In this document: one piece after another, positions 7,563 to 15,678 of the stretch
Position numbering within the stretch: position 1 is the first letter of the stretch
Layout of the letters: every line of letters begins with the position of its first letter
Source of the DNA: Ktedonobacterales bacterium
GTDB lineage: Bacteria > Chloroflexota > Ktedonobacteria > Ktedonobacterales > JADMIN01
Assembly: GCA_025935195.1 (NCBI GenBank)
Contig: JAICVS010000013.1
Coordinates: 1-52,198 of the forward strand
Direction of reading: 5' to 3'
DNA: 52,198 bases
The notes under the pieces: generated by a model
Databases searched by the model: none
Told to the model about the DNA's origin: nothing
Seen by the model: the letters and a program-made list of their open reading frames with translations, nothing else
Program-made: the position numbers and the translations under genes

Positions 7563-8675
7563 ATGGAGCGGCTGATTCTGGCGGCGCTCGACGCGCTCAT
7601 CCTGCTGGTGACCGCCCTCCTCTCGTGGCTGATGCCCAGCCTGACGCGGCAGCGGCTCCTCTTTGGCGTCACGGTCCCGGTTGGCGCGCGTGGGTCGCCG
7701 GCGGGGCGCGGCATCATCACGCGCTACCGCGCTGGGGTTCTCGCCGTGGCACTGCTCGCGGCGCTCGGCCTGGCCGCGCTGTACGCCTTCGCCGCCGACG
7801 ACTTCTGGGCCAGCGTACTGCCGGGCATCCTCTTGCTGATCGCGATCTGCGCCTTTTCCATTCCCTACCTGTTCGCGTATGCGGCCAGCCGCCACCTCGC
7901 CGCCATGCTGGCGCCAGCAGCGGGAGATAGCGTGCCGGCCGCTGCCGCCGCAGAGACACGCCCCGGCGGCTACGGCGACTATGTGCCGTGGGTCTGGGAG
8001 GCGCTGCCGCTCGCGGTGATCGCCGCCACCGCCGGCTACCTGGCCGCGCATTATGCGGCCGCGCCAGCGCGCATCGCCACGCATTTCGACGCGGCTGGCC
8101 GTGCGAATGGCTTCGCGGACAAGTCCATCTTCACGTATTTCGCCCTCGTCTGGGGCCAGATCGCGCTGGAAGTCGTGCTGCTCGCTCTCGCCGTGCTGAT
8201 CGCGCACGCCAGGGCCATCCCCGGAGCGGCGGCGGCACGCTTCCGCACGCTGTGGCTGCGCTATCTGTACGGTCTGCGGCTGCTGGTGCTAGCGCTCTTC
8301 GGCGGCAGCGCGATCGTCGTCGCGCTGAGCGCGAGCGGCACACCCACCGGCACAGAATGGATTCTGCCGGCCGCCGTCGTGCTGGTGGTCTTTGTGCTGG
8401 GCGGCGCCATCCTGCTCGCCGTGCGGACCGGCCAGGGCGGATCGCGCCTTGGCCCAGTCGCGGAGACTGGCACCGACCGCAGCGACGACCGCTTTTGGAA
8501 ACTGGGGGCGATCTACGTCAATCCGCGCGATCCATCCATCTTTGTCGAGCGCCGCTTTGGTATCGGCTGGACGATCAATCTGGGCAACCCGCGCGGCATC
8601 GCCCTGTTGGCCGCGCTACTGGCGGTGCCTATCGGCTCCATTGTGCTTGTCACGGTGCTGGGGGCGGCGCGCTGA
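7563..8675 (+). CDS. DUF1648/DUF5808 multi-pass membrane protein (SdpI-like)
   Basis: Integral membrane protein of 370 residues with about eight hydrophobic segments. The N-terminal part shows FGVTVPVGARGSPAGRGII, then a DUF1648 block (PARIATHFDAAGRANGFADK) as found in SdpI-type immunity/signal proteins. The C-terminal FWKLGAIYVNPRDPSIFVER and FGIGWTINLGNP are the DUF5808 signature. Such proteins in Firmicutes give immunity to a secreted killing peptide; no such peptide is seen here, so that role is only a possibility. I start it at 7563 because the family begins there. The stop overlaps the next gene by one base (TGATG), so the two form a unit. Confidence 0.8.
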   Translation: MERLILAALDALILLVTALLSWLMPSLTRQRLLFGVTVPVGARGSPAGRGIITRYRAGVLAVALLAALGLAALYAFAADDFWASVLPGILLLIAICAFSIPYLFAYAASRHLAAMLAPAAGDSVPAAAAAETRPGGYGDYVPWVWEALPLAVIAATAGYLAAHYAAAPARIATHFDAAGRANGFADKSIFTYFALVWGQIALEVVLLALAVLIAHARAIPGAAAARFRTLWLRYLYGLRLLVLALFGGSAIVVALSASGTPTGTEWILPAAVVLVVFVLGGAILLAVRTGQGGSRLGPVAETGTDRSDDRFWKLGAIYVNPRDPSIFVERRFGIGWTINLGNPRGIALLAALLAVPIGSIVLVTVLGAAR

Positions 8676-9685
8676 TGGAACCGCTCGCGCAGGATCGCCA
8701 CAATCGCGTCGTCTGCATCCGGCCGGGCGCGCTCGGCGACACACTGCTGGCGCTCCCGGCACTGGCGCTGCTGCGCCGGGCGATTCCGGCGGCACGGGTC
8801 ACGTACATCGGGCGGCGCGATGCGCTGGCGCTGATTCACGCCTCAGGCCTCGCCGATCACGTCTACCCCTATGATCTGGCTGACTGGGCGGGCCTGTTCG
8901 CGACGAAGCCGCGGGCTACCGCACTGGCGCGTGAAACCTTCACGCACACGGTCGTCGTCGCCTGGCTGCGCGATGAGGACGCGCGGGCCGCCACGAACCT
9001 GCGCCGTCTCGGCGCGTCGGCGGCGGTCGTCGCGCCGCCCCGGCCGACCGAGGGCGGGGATGTCCACGCCGCGCTGCTTGCCGCCCGCGCGCTCAGTCCG
9101 CTGGGCATCGCCGTTCCCGCGACTGTTGCCGGGCTGCTGTCGCTGTTGCCGCGCGTTACGCCATCCAGCGATGATGTGGTCGCCGCGGCCGCGGTGTGGT
9201 CGTCGCTGCTCGCGCGTGGAAGCGGTCCCGTCGTCGCCCTGCATCCTGGCAGCGGCGGGGCGGAAAAGCGTTGGCCGGCGGAGGCGTTCGCGGCGCTGGC
9301 GGCGGCGCTGGCCGCACGCGGCATGCGGCCGTTGCTGATCGAGGGACCGCAAGATGCGGGGGTAGTGCGAGCGGTACTGAGCCGCCTGCCCACAAGCGAT
9401 CTGGCTGTGCCGGTCGTGCGCGATCTGGCGCCTGGCGCGCTGGCGGCGCTGCTGGGGCGGTGCGCGGGCTATGCCGGCAACGATTCAGGTGTGAGCCACC
9501 TCGCGGCGCTGCTCGGCGTGCCGACGGTCGCGCTCTTCGGCCCAACCGATCCCGCGCTGTGGGCGCCACTCGGCCCGCGCATCGCGGTCGTGCGGGCGCC
9601 ATCGGGACGCATGCGCGATCTCGCCGTCGCGGAGGTGGATGTGGCGCTGCGAGCGTTGCTCGCTGGCATGCCTGGGCCTAGCTGA
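8675..9685 (+). CDS. glycosyltransferase family 9 (heptosyltransferase-like)
   Basis: GT-B fold glycosyltransferase of 336 residues, related to lipopolysaccharide heptosyltransferases. The N-terminal IRPGALGDTLLALPAL and the C-terminal NDSGVSHLAALLGVPTVALF are the two diagnostic blocks, and ALHPGSGGAEKRWP lies at the domain junction. No lipopolysaccharide operon is near and the host may lack classical LPS, so the acceptor is probably another surface glycan or lipid; this is inference. It overlaps the upstream DUF1648 gene by one base, which suggests translational coupling of two envelope functions. Confidence 0.87.
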   Translation: MEPLAQDRHNRVVCIRPGALGDTLLALPALALLRRAIPAARVTYIGRRDALALIHASGLADHVYPYDLADWAGLFATKPRATALARETFTHTVVVAWLRDEDARAATNLRRLGASAAVVAPPRPTEGGDVHAALLAARALSPLGIAVPATVAGLLSLLPRVTPSSDDVVAAAAVWSSLLARGSGPVVALHPGSGGAEKRWPAEAFAALAAALAARGMRPLLIEGPQDAGVVRAVLSRLPTSDLAVPVVRDLAPGALAALLGRCAGYAGNDSGVSHLAALLGVPTVALFGPTDPALWAPLGPRIAVVRAPSGRMRDLAVAEVDVALRALLAGMPGPS

Positions 9686-9728
9686 GGGTGCGGGACGCGA
9701 TGCCGGCGCCGCCCATCTCGCCGATATG

Positions 9729-10184
9729 CTACAGGTAGCCGCAGCGCAGCGAGATGATCCCTGGCGCGAAGTGGTTGGCTTTCGCCAGATAATCCTGCTC
9801 GTTGCCCTCGATCATCAGCTTGTGGAGCACGACCACGTCGCCGTCTGGCAGTGTATCTACCGGCTGGAGACAGAGATCCATCACGGCGCGGCCCTGGTCA
9901 TAGACGCGCACAAGCCCGCCCGCGCCGGGAATGCGATAGACGCGGTGCGCGATGGTCGGGCTGTGTACCTCGACGTAGCCGTGGCGGGTGAGCTGGGCGT
10001 ATTGGGCCGGCGAGAGCAGATCGTGCATAAGGGTATGCGCGCGCCGCTCCGCCGCGATCCGCTCACCAAAGAACGTTCCCCAGCGGCCCCAGTTGCCGTC
10101 AAGCGTCCGCACGAAGTAACTGAGGACCAGCATCAGGAACAACACCCAGACGGCCAGTAGCAGCAGGAAGGCGATCCAGAGCAT
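9729..10184 (-). CDS. membrane-anchored protein of unknown function, partner of the Gly-Gly-terminated protein
   Basis: The 151-residue protein begins with one strong transmembrane helix (about 2-24: LWIAFLLLLAVWVLFLMLVL), followed by a soluble domain of about 125 residues. I do not recognise the family. Conspicuous segments are LTRHGYVEVHSPTIAHRVYR, VMDLCLQPVDTLPDGDVVVL and HKLMIEGNEQDYLAKANHF. The N-terminal helix could be an uncleaved anchor. It starts five bases after the stop of the 81-residue Gly-Gly protein, so both are almost certainly made together, probably downstream of the GAF/PAS histidine kinase. The product may display the soluble domain at the membrane, but the orientation is not determined. 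Confidence 0.7.
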   Translation of the reverse strand: MLWIAFLLLLAVWVLFLMLVLSYFVRTLDGNWGRWGTFFGERIAAERRAHTLMHDLLSPAQYAQLTRHGYVEVHSPTIAHRVYRIPGAGGLVRVYDQGRAVMDLCLQPVDTLPDGDVVVLHKLMIEGNEQDYLAKANHFAPGIISLRCGYL

Positions 10185-10189
10185 CTGGT

Positions 10190-10435
10190 TCAGCCTCCGA
10201 CGACACGCGGCACGACGATGATCTGCTGGGCGGTCTGGTCGAACTGCTCGATGCGCGTGGGAGCCCGGCCCGGCTCAACTTTGAAGGCGGTGGCGCCGCG
10301 GGCGCGTTCCTCTGTGAAGATGCGCTCGGCCTCGCGCACGGCGGCGACGGCGTCCAGATCGCCGACCTCCGCCTTCTTGACATCCCACGCGACCCGGTCG
10401 TCGCCACGTCTCGACAACACACGCAGCATGCCCAT
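10190..10435 (-). CDS. 81-residue protein ending in Gly-Gly, possible beta-grasp fold
   Basis: Small soluble protein whose start at 10435 is fixed by GGAGGAACC upstream; a longer frame to 10534 has no support. By eye the order of predicted elements is strand (MLRVLSRRG), strand (DDRVAWDV), helix (LDAVAAVREAERIFTEERA), strand (ATAFKVEP) and strands (TRIEQF, QQIIVVP), which is the beta-grasp order. The last residues are IIVVPRVVGG, ending exactly at the diglycine, as in MoaD, ThiS and ubiquitin-like modifiers. The rest does not read like MoaD or ThiS, and no E1-like, E2-like or JAB-peptidase gene is in the window. Function unknown; the neighbouring genes are a histidine kinase and a membrane protein. 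Confidence 0.7.
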   Translation of the reverse strand: MGMLRVLSRRGDDRVAWDVKKAEVGDLDAVAAVREAERIFTEERARGATAFKVEPGRAPTRIEQFDQTAQQIIVVPRVVGG

Positions 10436-10547
10436 AGCTGGTTCCTCCTGGCAGTCTCTACCCGACACACGCCCGCATCCCTTCCGCGACGGACGCTCAT
10501 CCTCCGCATCCGCATGAAGCGTGCCTAACGACACGCGAGCGCGTAGG

Positions 10548-12644
10548 CTATGAGCGACGGGTCAGCGTGGATTGGCCGGCGCGCTCGCGCGGGAGCATGA
10601 CCGTGAACGTGCTGCCGTGCGCTAGCGTGCTCTCCACACTGACGCGACCACCATGGCCGTCTACGATGATCTGGACGATGGCGAGGCCTAACCCTTGCCC
10701 GTGCGCGCGATCGCTCTTGCGGCCCGCGTTCACCTGATAGAAGCGGTCGAAGATCTTGTCAATGTGTTCGGGCGGGATGCCGATGCCGCTGTCATGCACG
10801 CGCAGCAAGACGTGGGTGCGCGTCGCCTCGGCGGCGATGCCGACCGTCCCGCCGGAATCCGTGAACTTGACCGCGTTCGTCACCAGGTTGCGCAGCACCT
10901 GAGCGATGCGCTGCGCGTCGGCGGAGATGCGTGGCAGCGGCGGGATGTGTACCTGCAAGCGCACGCCCTTCTCCTGCGCCAGTACTTCGAGCTGCTCGGC
11001 CGTCTCGGTGATCACCTCGCCCAGATCGGTCTCCTCGAAGTGCAGCGCGAACTGCCCGGCGTCGCGTCGCGAGATCAGCAGCACGTCATCCACCAGCACC
11101 GTCAGATGCTCGCTGCCCGCGCGCGCCCGTCGCACGAACTCGTTTTGCTGCCCATTCAGCTCGCCTGCCATTCCAGAGAGCGTGAGATCCAGGTAGCCGT
11201 TGATCGCCTGGAGCGGCGTGCGTAGCTCGTGCGAGACCATCGTGAGGAAGTTTTCCTTCATCACTTCCATCTCATGGAAAGCCGTCATGTCGCGGCCGAC
11301 CAGCAGCAAGCGCCGCCCTTCCGGCCGCATTACCGGCGTGACGCTGATGTCAATGTAGCGTTTGGGCGATTGCCCGTTGAGCGGCGCGGTCTCCAGGTTC
11401 GGCAGCTCCACCTCCATATGCGGCAGCGGTGCGCCAGTTTGCAGGCCGCGCGCGATCACGTCGCGCGTGGCGGCGGCAATGGGGCCGGGGATCTCGCTCA
11501 AGTGCAGCGCCTCGATCACCTGGAAGCCCGCCAGCTCGAAGCGGCTCCGTCCCGTGAGACGCGCGAAGGCGTCGTTGGCTTCGATGATGCGCAGATCGCC
11601 GTCCAGCACAGCGATGGCGTCTGAGGCGGCGGCATAGATCGCCGCCTGCTGATCTTTCTCCGCGCGCGATGTCTGATACATCTGCGCGTTCTCGAGTGTC
11701 GCGGCGACGAGGTTGCTCAGGTTCAGCATCGCCATCAGCTCGCTGGGTTGGAAGGGCTGCTCGCGCGCCAGCATGATCACACCGCGCAACCGATCCTTGG
11801 AGGCGAGCGGCACACAGAGCAGCGCCAGCTCGTCGCCGGCCAGGAAGGCTTTGGTGACCAACCCCACTTCGGTGATCTGCGGTGAGGACATGCGCGCGCG
11901 GCGATTCTTCGCCACCCAGGCCGCGATGGAGTGTTCATCGTCGGCGGAGACCACGGCCTTGCCCAGCCGCGTGATGCGCGGGCCCATGCCAGTGACTATG
12001 CGCAGGGTGTCGGTGTGTGCGTCGTAGCGGTAGATCACGGCGTCGTCGCAGGCGATCACCTTGCGAATGCTGGAAACGAGATACTCAAAGACATGCTCCG
12101 GCTCGAGCGTGCTGGTGAGGGCGCGTGAGGCGTCGAGCAAGGCAGCCAGCTCACGCGCCTGCGCTTTGGCCGTCTCCGCCTGGCGGGTCTTGCTGATCGC
12201 CAACACAGCCTGGTCTGAGAAGACTTGCAGCAACTCCTGGCGCCGCTTGTCGAACGCGGCCGGCTCGGTGCTGGTGACGGTCAGCGTGCCGAGGAGTTGA
12301 TCGGTATCGATCAGCGGCACGCACAACATCGAGCGGATTGCTGTCGTGCCGCGCAGCGGGCGAAAGCGTGGATCGCGCGACACATCTGAGATATTGAGCG
12401 GCTCGAGGTGCGCCGCCACCCAGCCGGCGATGCCCTCATTCGGTCGAAAGCGTGTCCGCACCGGCCCCTCTGGTCCGACACCGAGCGCCGCCCAGGTCAC
12501 GAGGTCGCCTGATTCGGCGTCGAGCAGGGCCACGGACGCGCTCGGCACGCCGAGCAGCATGCCGACGTTGTGCAACAGCCGGTCGAGGGTGATTTTCAAC
12601 GCCTGGATATCGGCATCCGCCTGGTGATCGAGCTGCTGGGCCAT
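10548..12644 (-). CDS. cytoplasmic sensor histidine kinase (GAF-GAF-PAS-HisKA-HATPase)
   Basis: Soluble sensor kinase of 698 residues. It has a first GAF domain (about 15-170; PNEGIAGWVAAHLEP, RSMLCVPLID), a second GAF domain (about 185-335), a PAS domain (about 350-460; VLDGDLRIIEANDAFARLTG), a HisKA domain with the H-box FLTMVSHELRTPLQAINGYL, and a C-terminal ATPase domain with NLVTNAVKFTDSGG and GQGLGLAIVQIIVDGHGG. There are no membrane segments, so it probably senses an internal ligand or redox state. The start at 12644 is supported by GAGGGA; the frame runs to 12764 without a better site. No response regulator is adjacent, so it is an orphan kinase. Two small genes follow on the same strand. 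It is divergent from the Ser/Thr kinase operon. Confidence 0.92.
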   Translation of the reverse strand: MAQQLDHQADADIQALKITLDRLLHNVGMLLGVPSASVALLDAESGDLVTWAALGVGPEGPVRTRFRPNEGIAGWVAAHLEPLNISDVSRDPRFRPLRGTTAIRSMLCVPLIDTDQLLGTLTVTSTEPAAFDKRRQELLQVFSDQAVLAISKTRQAETAKAQARELAALLDASRALTSTLEPEHVFEYLVSSIRKVIACDDAVIYRYDAHTDTLRIVTGMGPRITRLGKAVVSADDEHSIAAWVAKNRRARMSSPQITEVGLVTKAFLAGDELALLCVPLASKDRLRGVIMLAREQPFQPSELMAMLNLSNLVAATLENAQMYQTSRAEKDQQAAIYAAASDAIAVLDGDLRIIEANDAFARLTGRSRFELAGFQVIEALHLSEIPGPIAAATRDVIARGLQTGAPLPHMEVELPNLETAPLNGQSPKRYIDISVTPVMRPEGRRLLLVGRDMTAFHEMEVMKENFLTMVSHELRTPLQAINGYLDLTLSGMAGELNGQQNEFVRRARAGSEHLTVLVDDVLLISRRDAGQFALHFEETDLGEVITETAEQLEVLAQEKGVRLQVHIPPLPRISADAQRIAQVLRNLVTNAVKFTDSGGTVGIAAEATRTHVLLRVHDSGIGIPPEHIDKIFDRFYQVNAGRKSDRAHGQGLGLAIVQIIVDGHGGRVSVESTLAHGSTFTVMLPRERAGQSTLTRRS

Positions 12645-12964
12645 TGCATTCCCTCGACATCCACTCTCCGCCGCACCACGAGTCTTCGCTGATCCTCTAT
12701 ATAGATCACCCTCGCCAGCCGCCGCTGTGACGCGGACCACAGCGCGAGCGTGACGCACGACCACGACGCGCGTGCCAGCACATACGCATGATGGTCACGC
12801 CAGCCGCGAGAGTCGCGCACAGCATATCACTCGCCACCTACCCCCTGTGCGGCTCCTCACGAAACTCACGAGCCGGGCGGTTGGTGGGTCAGTGTGGCGC
12901 GTGACGCTTCCGCGATGAGCAGGGGGTGCGTGGGAGGCTGAGTGGGACCATGGGTGGCGATGCG

Positions 12965-12994
12965 TTGCGACCGGCGGCACGGCGTTGCTATAAT
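12965..12994 (+). promoter_or_regulatory. sigma-70-type promoter of the Ser/Thr kinase-FHA operon
   Basis: TTGCGA (12965-12970) and a consensus TATAAT (12989-12994) are separated by 18 bases. This gives a transcription start near 13001 and a leader of about 128 bases before the kinase ATG. It lies in the 484-bp gap between the divergent histidine kinase and Ser/Thr kinase genes; I see nothing else defined there. Confidence 0.6.
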
Positions 12995-13128
12995 GGGGCG
13001 CGACTCGCGACATGAGCGGAACATGGCGGCTATCCATAGGCGCGGCCCGCGCTCCTGTGCCGTACGAGGGGGAACCTGCCCGGCAGCGTGGCAGGGCTGG
13101 TGGGAGACACGCCGCGGAGGGGGCAGGC

Positions 13129-14307
13129 ATGCTGGGGCGAGTGCTGAAGAATCGCTACAAGCTGATTGACGAGCGTGGCAGCGGCAGCATGGCGACGGTC
13201 TATATTGGCCGCGACCTGGAGACGAACCGGCTGTACGCGGTCAAGGTGTTGAGCCGTCAGGCCGCCGCCGAGAGCGAGCTGGTCGAGCGGTTCCAGCGTG
13301 AGTTCGAGCTGCTCACGCGCCTCTCCGGCCCGCATGTCGTGAGCCCGGTGGATTTCGGCGAAGACAAAGGGGCGCTGTTCATCGTCATGGACTATGTGGA
13401 CGGGCATAACCTGAAGCATGCCGTGCTAACGGGCGGCCCGTTCGCCGTCCCCCGCGCCATTGATGTGACAGAGCAGGCGGCGGGCGCCGTCGCGGTCGCG
13501 GCGGACCGCGGCATCGTCCATCGCGATATCAAGCCGCAGAATCTACTGCTGAGTGTGGACAACACCGTCAAGTTGACCGACTTCGGGCTGGCGCGCAGCC
13601 ATGAGTCACGCGATATCACCGTGACGGGCTTCTTCGTCGGCACCCCGTTCTACGTCGCTCCGGAGCAGGTGGAGAACAGCCGTGGAGCCGACGTGCGCGC
13701 CGATCTGTACTCGCTGGCGTGCGTCTTCTTCGAGCTGCTGACCGGGCGGGTTCCCTACGATGGCGAGCACGCCTGGGATGTGGTGATGCAGCACTTGAAC
13801 GCGCCCATCCCTTCCGCGCGTGCGCTGCGGCCCGATCTGCCCGCCGAGCTGGACGCCTTCTTCAGTTGCGCGCTTGCCAAGCGGCCGGCAGACCGTTACC
13901 AGACGCCCCGCGCTTTCGTTGACGCCATAGACGCGCTTTCCGTGCCAGAGCGCCCGCCCAGCGCCGCCGGGCGCGGCGACGAGCAGAGCGCCACGCTCAT
14001 CCCACCGGGCGGCGCGGCGCCGATCCCGATCACCGCGCCTGAGATGATCGTTGGGCGCAGCGATCCGCAGCGTGGCTACCGGCCCGACATTGACCTGCTG
14101 CCGCTGGACCCGGCGCAGACGGTGTCACGGCGGCATGTGCGCCTGACACGTCGCAACGGGCGCTTCTTTGTCGAAGACCTGAATGCGTTCAATCGCACGC
14201 GCATAAACGGCACGGCCCTGGTGCCTCATCAGGATATGGAGATACAGAGTGGTGATATGCTGCGGCTTGGCAACGTGGAGCTGCGCTTCGAGATTCGCCC
14301 GCGATAG
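13129..14307 (+). CDS. Ser/Thr protein kinase with C-terminal FHA domain
   Basis: Hanks-type kinase of 392 residues. The kinase domain (about 10-270) has the glycine loop GSGSMATVY (17-25), Lys39 in AVKVL, HRDIKPQN (131-138), DFG (151-153) and the substrate loop TPFYVAPEQ. A linker leads to a C-terminal FHA domain (about 305-392; SRRHVRLTRRNGRF, FNRTRINGTAL), which binds phosphothreonine. There is no transmembrane helix, unlike PknB-type kinases with extracellular sensors, so it is a cytosolic enzyme. The start at 13129 is backed by GGAGGGGGC. It is followed closely by an FHA scaffold gene and a second kinase, which suggests a phosphorylation relay with FHA docking. Confidence 0.93.
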   Translation: MLGRVLKNRYKLIDERGSGSMATVYIGRDLETNRLYAVKVLSRQAAAESELVERFQREFELLTRLSGPHVVSPVDFGEDKGALFIVMDYVDGHNLKHAVLTGGPFAVPRAIDVTEQAAGAVAVAADRGIVHRDIKPQNLLLSVDNTVKLTDFGLARSHESRDITVTGFFVGTPFYVAPEQVENSRGADVRADLYSLACVFFELLTGRVPYDGEHAWDVVMQHLNAPIPSARALRPDLPAELDAFFSCALAKRPADRYQTPRAFVDAIDALSVPERPPSAAGRGDEQSATLIPPGGAAPIPITAPEMIVGRSDPQRGYRPDIDLLPLDPAQTVSRRHVRLTRRNGRFFVEDLNAFNRTRINGTALVPHQDMEIQSGDMLRLGNVELRFEIRPR

Positions 14308-14334
14308 ATGGTAGAGCGGTTGGAAGGATTGAGT

Positions 14335-15585
14335 ATGGATATGTTGACGGTATTCACGGTTCCGGCGCTCGTCTTGGGCGCGGGTCTGGGTGGCAGCTCG
14401 GTCGCGGTGGCCGCCGCCGCCCTGATCGTCGTCGTCACGATTGTCCTGGTCTTCGTGATGGTCTTGCGCAGCAACGGCTCTGGCCGCCGCGCGGCCAGCG
14501 GTCTGGGCTATGATGCCCAACGGCCGCCGCTCGGCCAGCCGCAGAACGCGCCCGACGGCGCGTGGCAGCGCCCTGGTGCTGGTGACCGGGGAATGCCTCA
14601 GCCGAGCTGGGGCGCCGGGCCGGAGATGCCGGGCATGCCCAGCATGGGAAGCATGCCCGGTGGTGGCCGATCCGCGCCCGGCGGCTGGGGCCAACAGGAT
14701 TTTGCCGCCCCTTCCGGTGCGAGTCCAGCCGGGCAGGCACAGCAGCAGCCATGGGGTGCGCCGAAAGCGCCGCCAGCCTGGGGTGATGCGCCAGGCGCGG
14801 GCGCATGGGGCGCTCAGAACCAGAACGCGCTGGGCGCCGACGCATGGGGATCGCCTGCTGGCGGCGGCGGCTGGAACTCCGCCCCTGACCCGGCGAGCCG
14901 GCCCGGCGGCGCTTCGACCAGCCCCGCCTGGGATTCGCCCGCGGCGGCGCAGCCCGCGATGGGCAACTGGGGGGCACCGGCGGCGGCGCAATCGGCCTCG
15001 CCCTGGGATCAGCCTGAGGCCAACGTGCCATCATGGGGCGCGCAGCAGCCGGCGGCCGCCGCGAGCCCACAGTGGGGCGGATCAGCTGGCGGGGGCATGC
15101 CTGGAGGCAATGCCGGCGGCTGGGGCGGCGGCATGCAGGGCGCGCAGATGGGCCAGATGGGCCAGATGGGGCAAATGGGGCAGGATTGGGGTGCCGCGCC
15201 CGGAGCACTGGGTGGGGGCATGGCGCAGTACGATGGCTCGCCGTTCGGTGATGACAAGACGCGCATCGCCCGCCCCGCCGGCGGCCAGGGGCGCACCGCC
15301 ATGATCGTCGTCCGGCAGGGCAAAGAGCCGGGCCGCATCTTCGAGATGCGCAAGGACCGGCTCACCATCGGCCGCAGCCGTGAGAGCGACATCTTCCTCG
15401 AAGATCTGGCGGTCTCGCGCCTGCATACCAGCGTCAGCCGCGACGAGTCCGGGCGTTTCCTGCTGCGTGACGAAGGCAGCGCCAACGGCACGTATGTGAA
15501 CGGCCAGCGTGTCTCCGAGCAGATGTTGGAGGAAGGCGACGAGGTTCAGGTCGGGCAGACGGTGCTGGCGTTCGTGCGACGCTAG
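14335..15585 (+). CDS. membrane-anchored FHA protein with long Trp/Gly/Pro-rich linker
   Basis: The 416-residue protein has a hydrophobic N-terminus (about 4-45, one or two helices; ALIVVVTIVLVFVMVLR), a linker of about 270 low-complexity residues rich in Gly, Ala, Pro, Gln, Met and regularly spaced Trp (repeated motifs such as AWG, NWGAP, SWGAQ; four QMG units from DNA repeats at 15145-15180), and a C-terminal FHA domain (about 320-416; LTIGRSRESDIFLEDLAVSR, GSANGTYVNGQRV). A phosphothreonine reader on a flexible membrane tether could recruit phosphorylated kinases. I chose the ATG at 14335 because GGAAGGAT precedes it; an in-frame ATG at 14308, directly after the kinase stop, has no ribosome site. 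Both flanking genes encode kinases. Confidence 0.88.
   Translation: MDMLTVFTVPALVLGAGLGGSSVAVAAAALIVVVTIVLVFVMVLRSNGSGRRAASGLGYDAQRPPLGQPQNAPDGAWQRPGAGDRGMPQPSWGAGPEMPGMPSMGSMPGGGRSAPGGWGQQDFAAPSGASPAGQAQQQPWGAPKAPPAWGDAPGAGAWGAQNQNALGADAWGSPAGGGGWNSAPDPASRPGGASTSPAWDSPAAAQPAMGNWGAPAAAQSASPWDQPEANVPSWGAQQPAAAASPQWGGSAGGGMPGGNAGGWGGGMQGAQMGQMGQMGQMGQDWGAAPGALGGGMAQYDGSPFGDDKTRIARPAGGQGRTAMIVVRQGKEPGRIFEMRKDRLTIGRSRESDIFLEDLAVSRLHTSVSRDESGRFLLRDEGSANGTYVNGQRVSEQMLEEGDEVQVGQTVLAFVRR
15145..15180 (+). repeat. 9-bp in-frame tandem repeat encoding Gln-Met-Gly
   Basis: Four units of CAGATGGGC with small changes (15145, 15154, 15163, 15172) encode QMGQMGQMGQMG in the linker of the FHA protein. Copy number probably varies between strains by slippage. 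Confidence 0.85.
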
Positions 15586-15678
15586 TCTGATGTCCGTGCG
15601 GCACTGGGATGGATGCGTTTGCGCCCCCCGGCGGGATGGGATGCGCGGATGGCGGTGTAAGCGAGTGACGGTGAGCGC

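Noticed and set aside
10190-10435. Calling the Gly-Gly protein MoaD or ThiS
   Set aside because: Only the last residues match; the rest differs and no molybdopterin or thiamine genes are adjacent.
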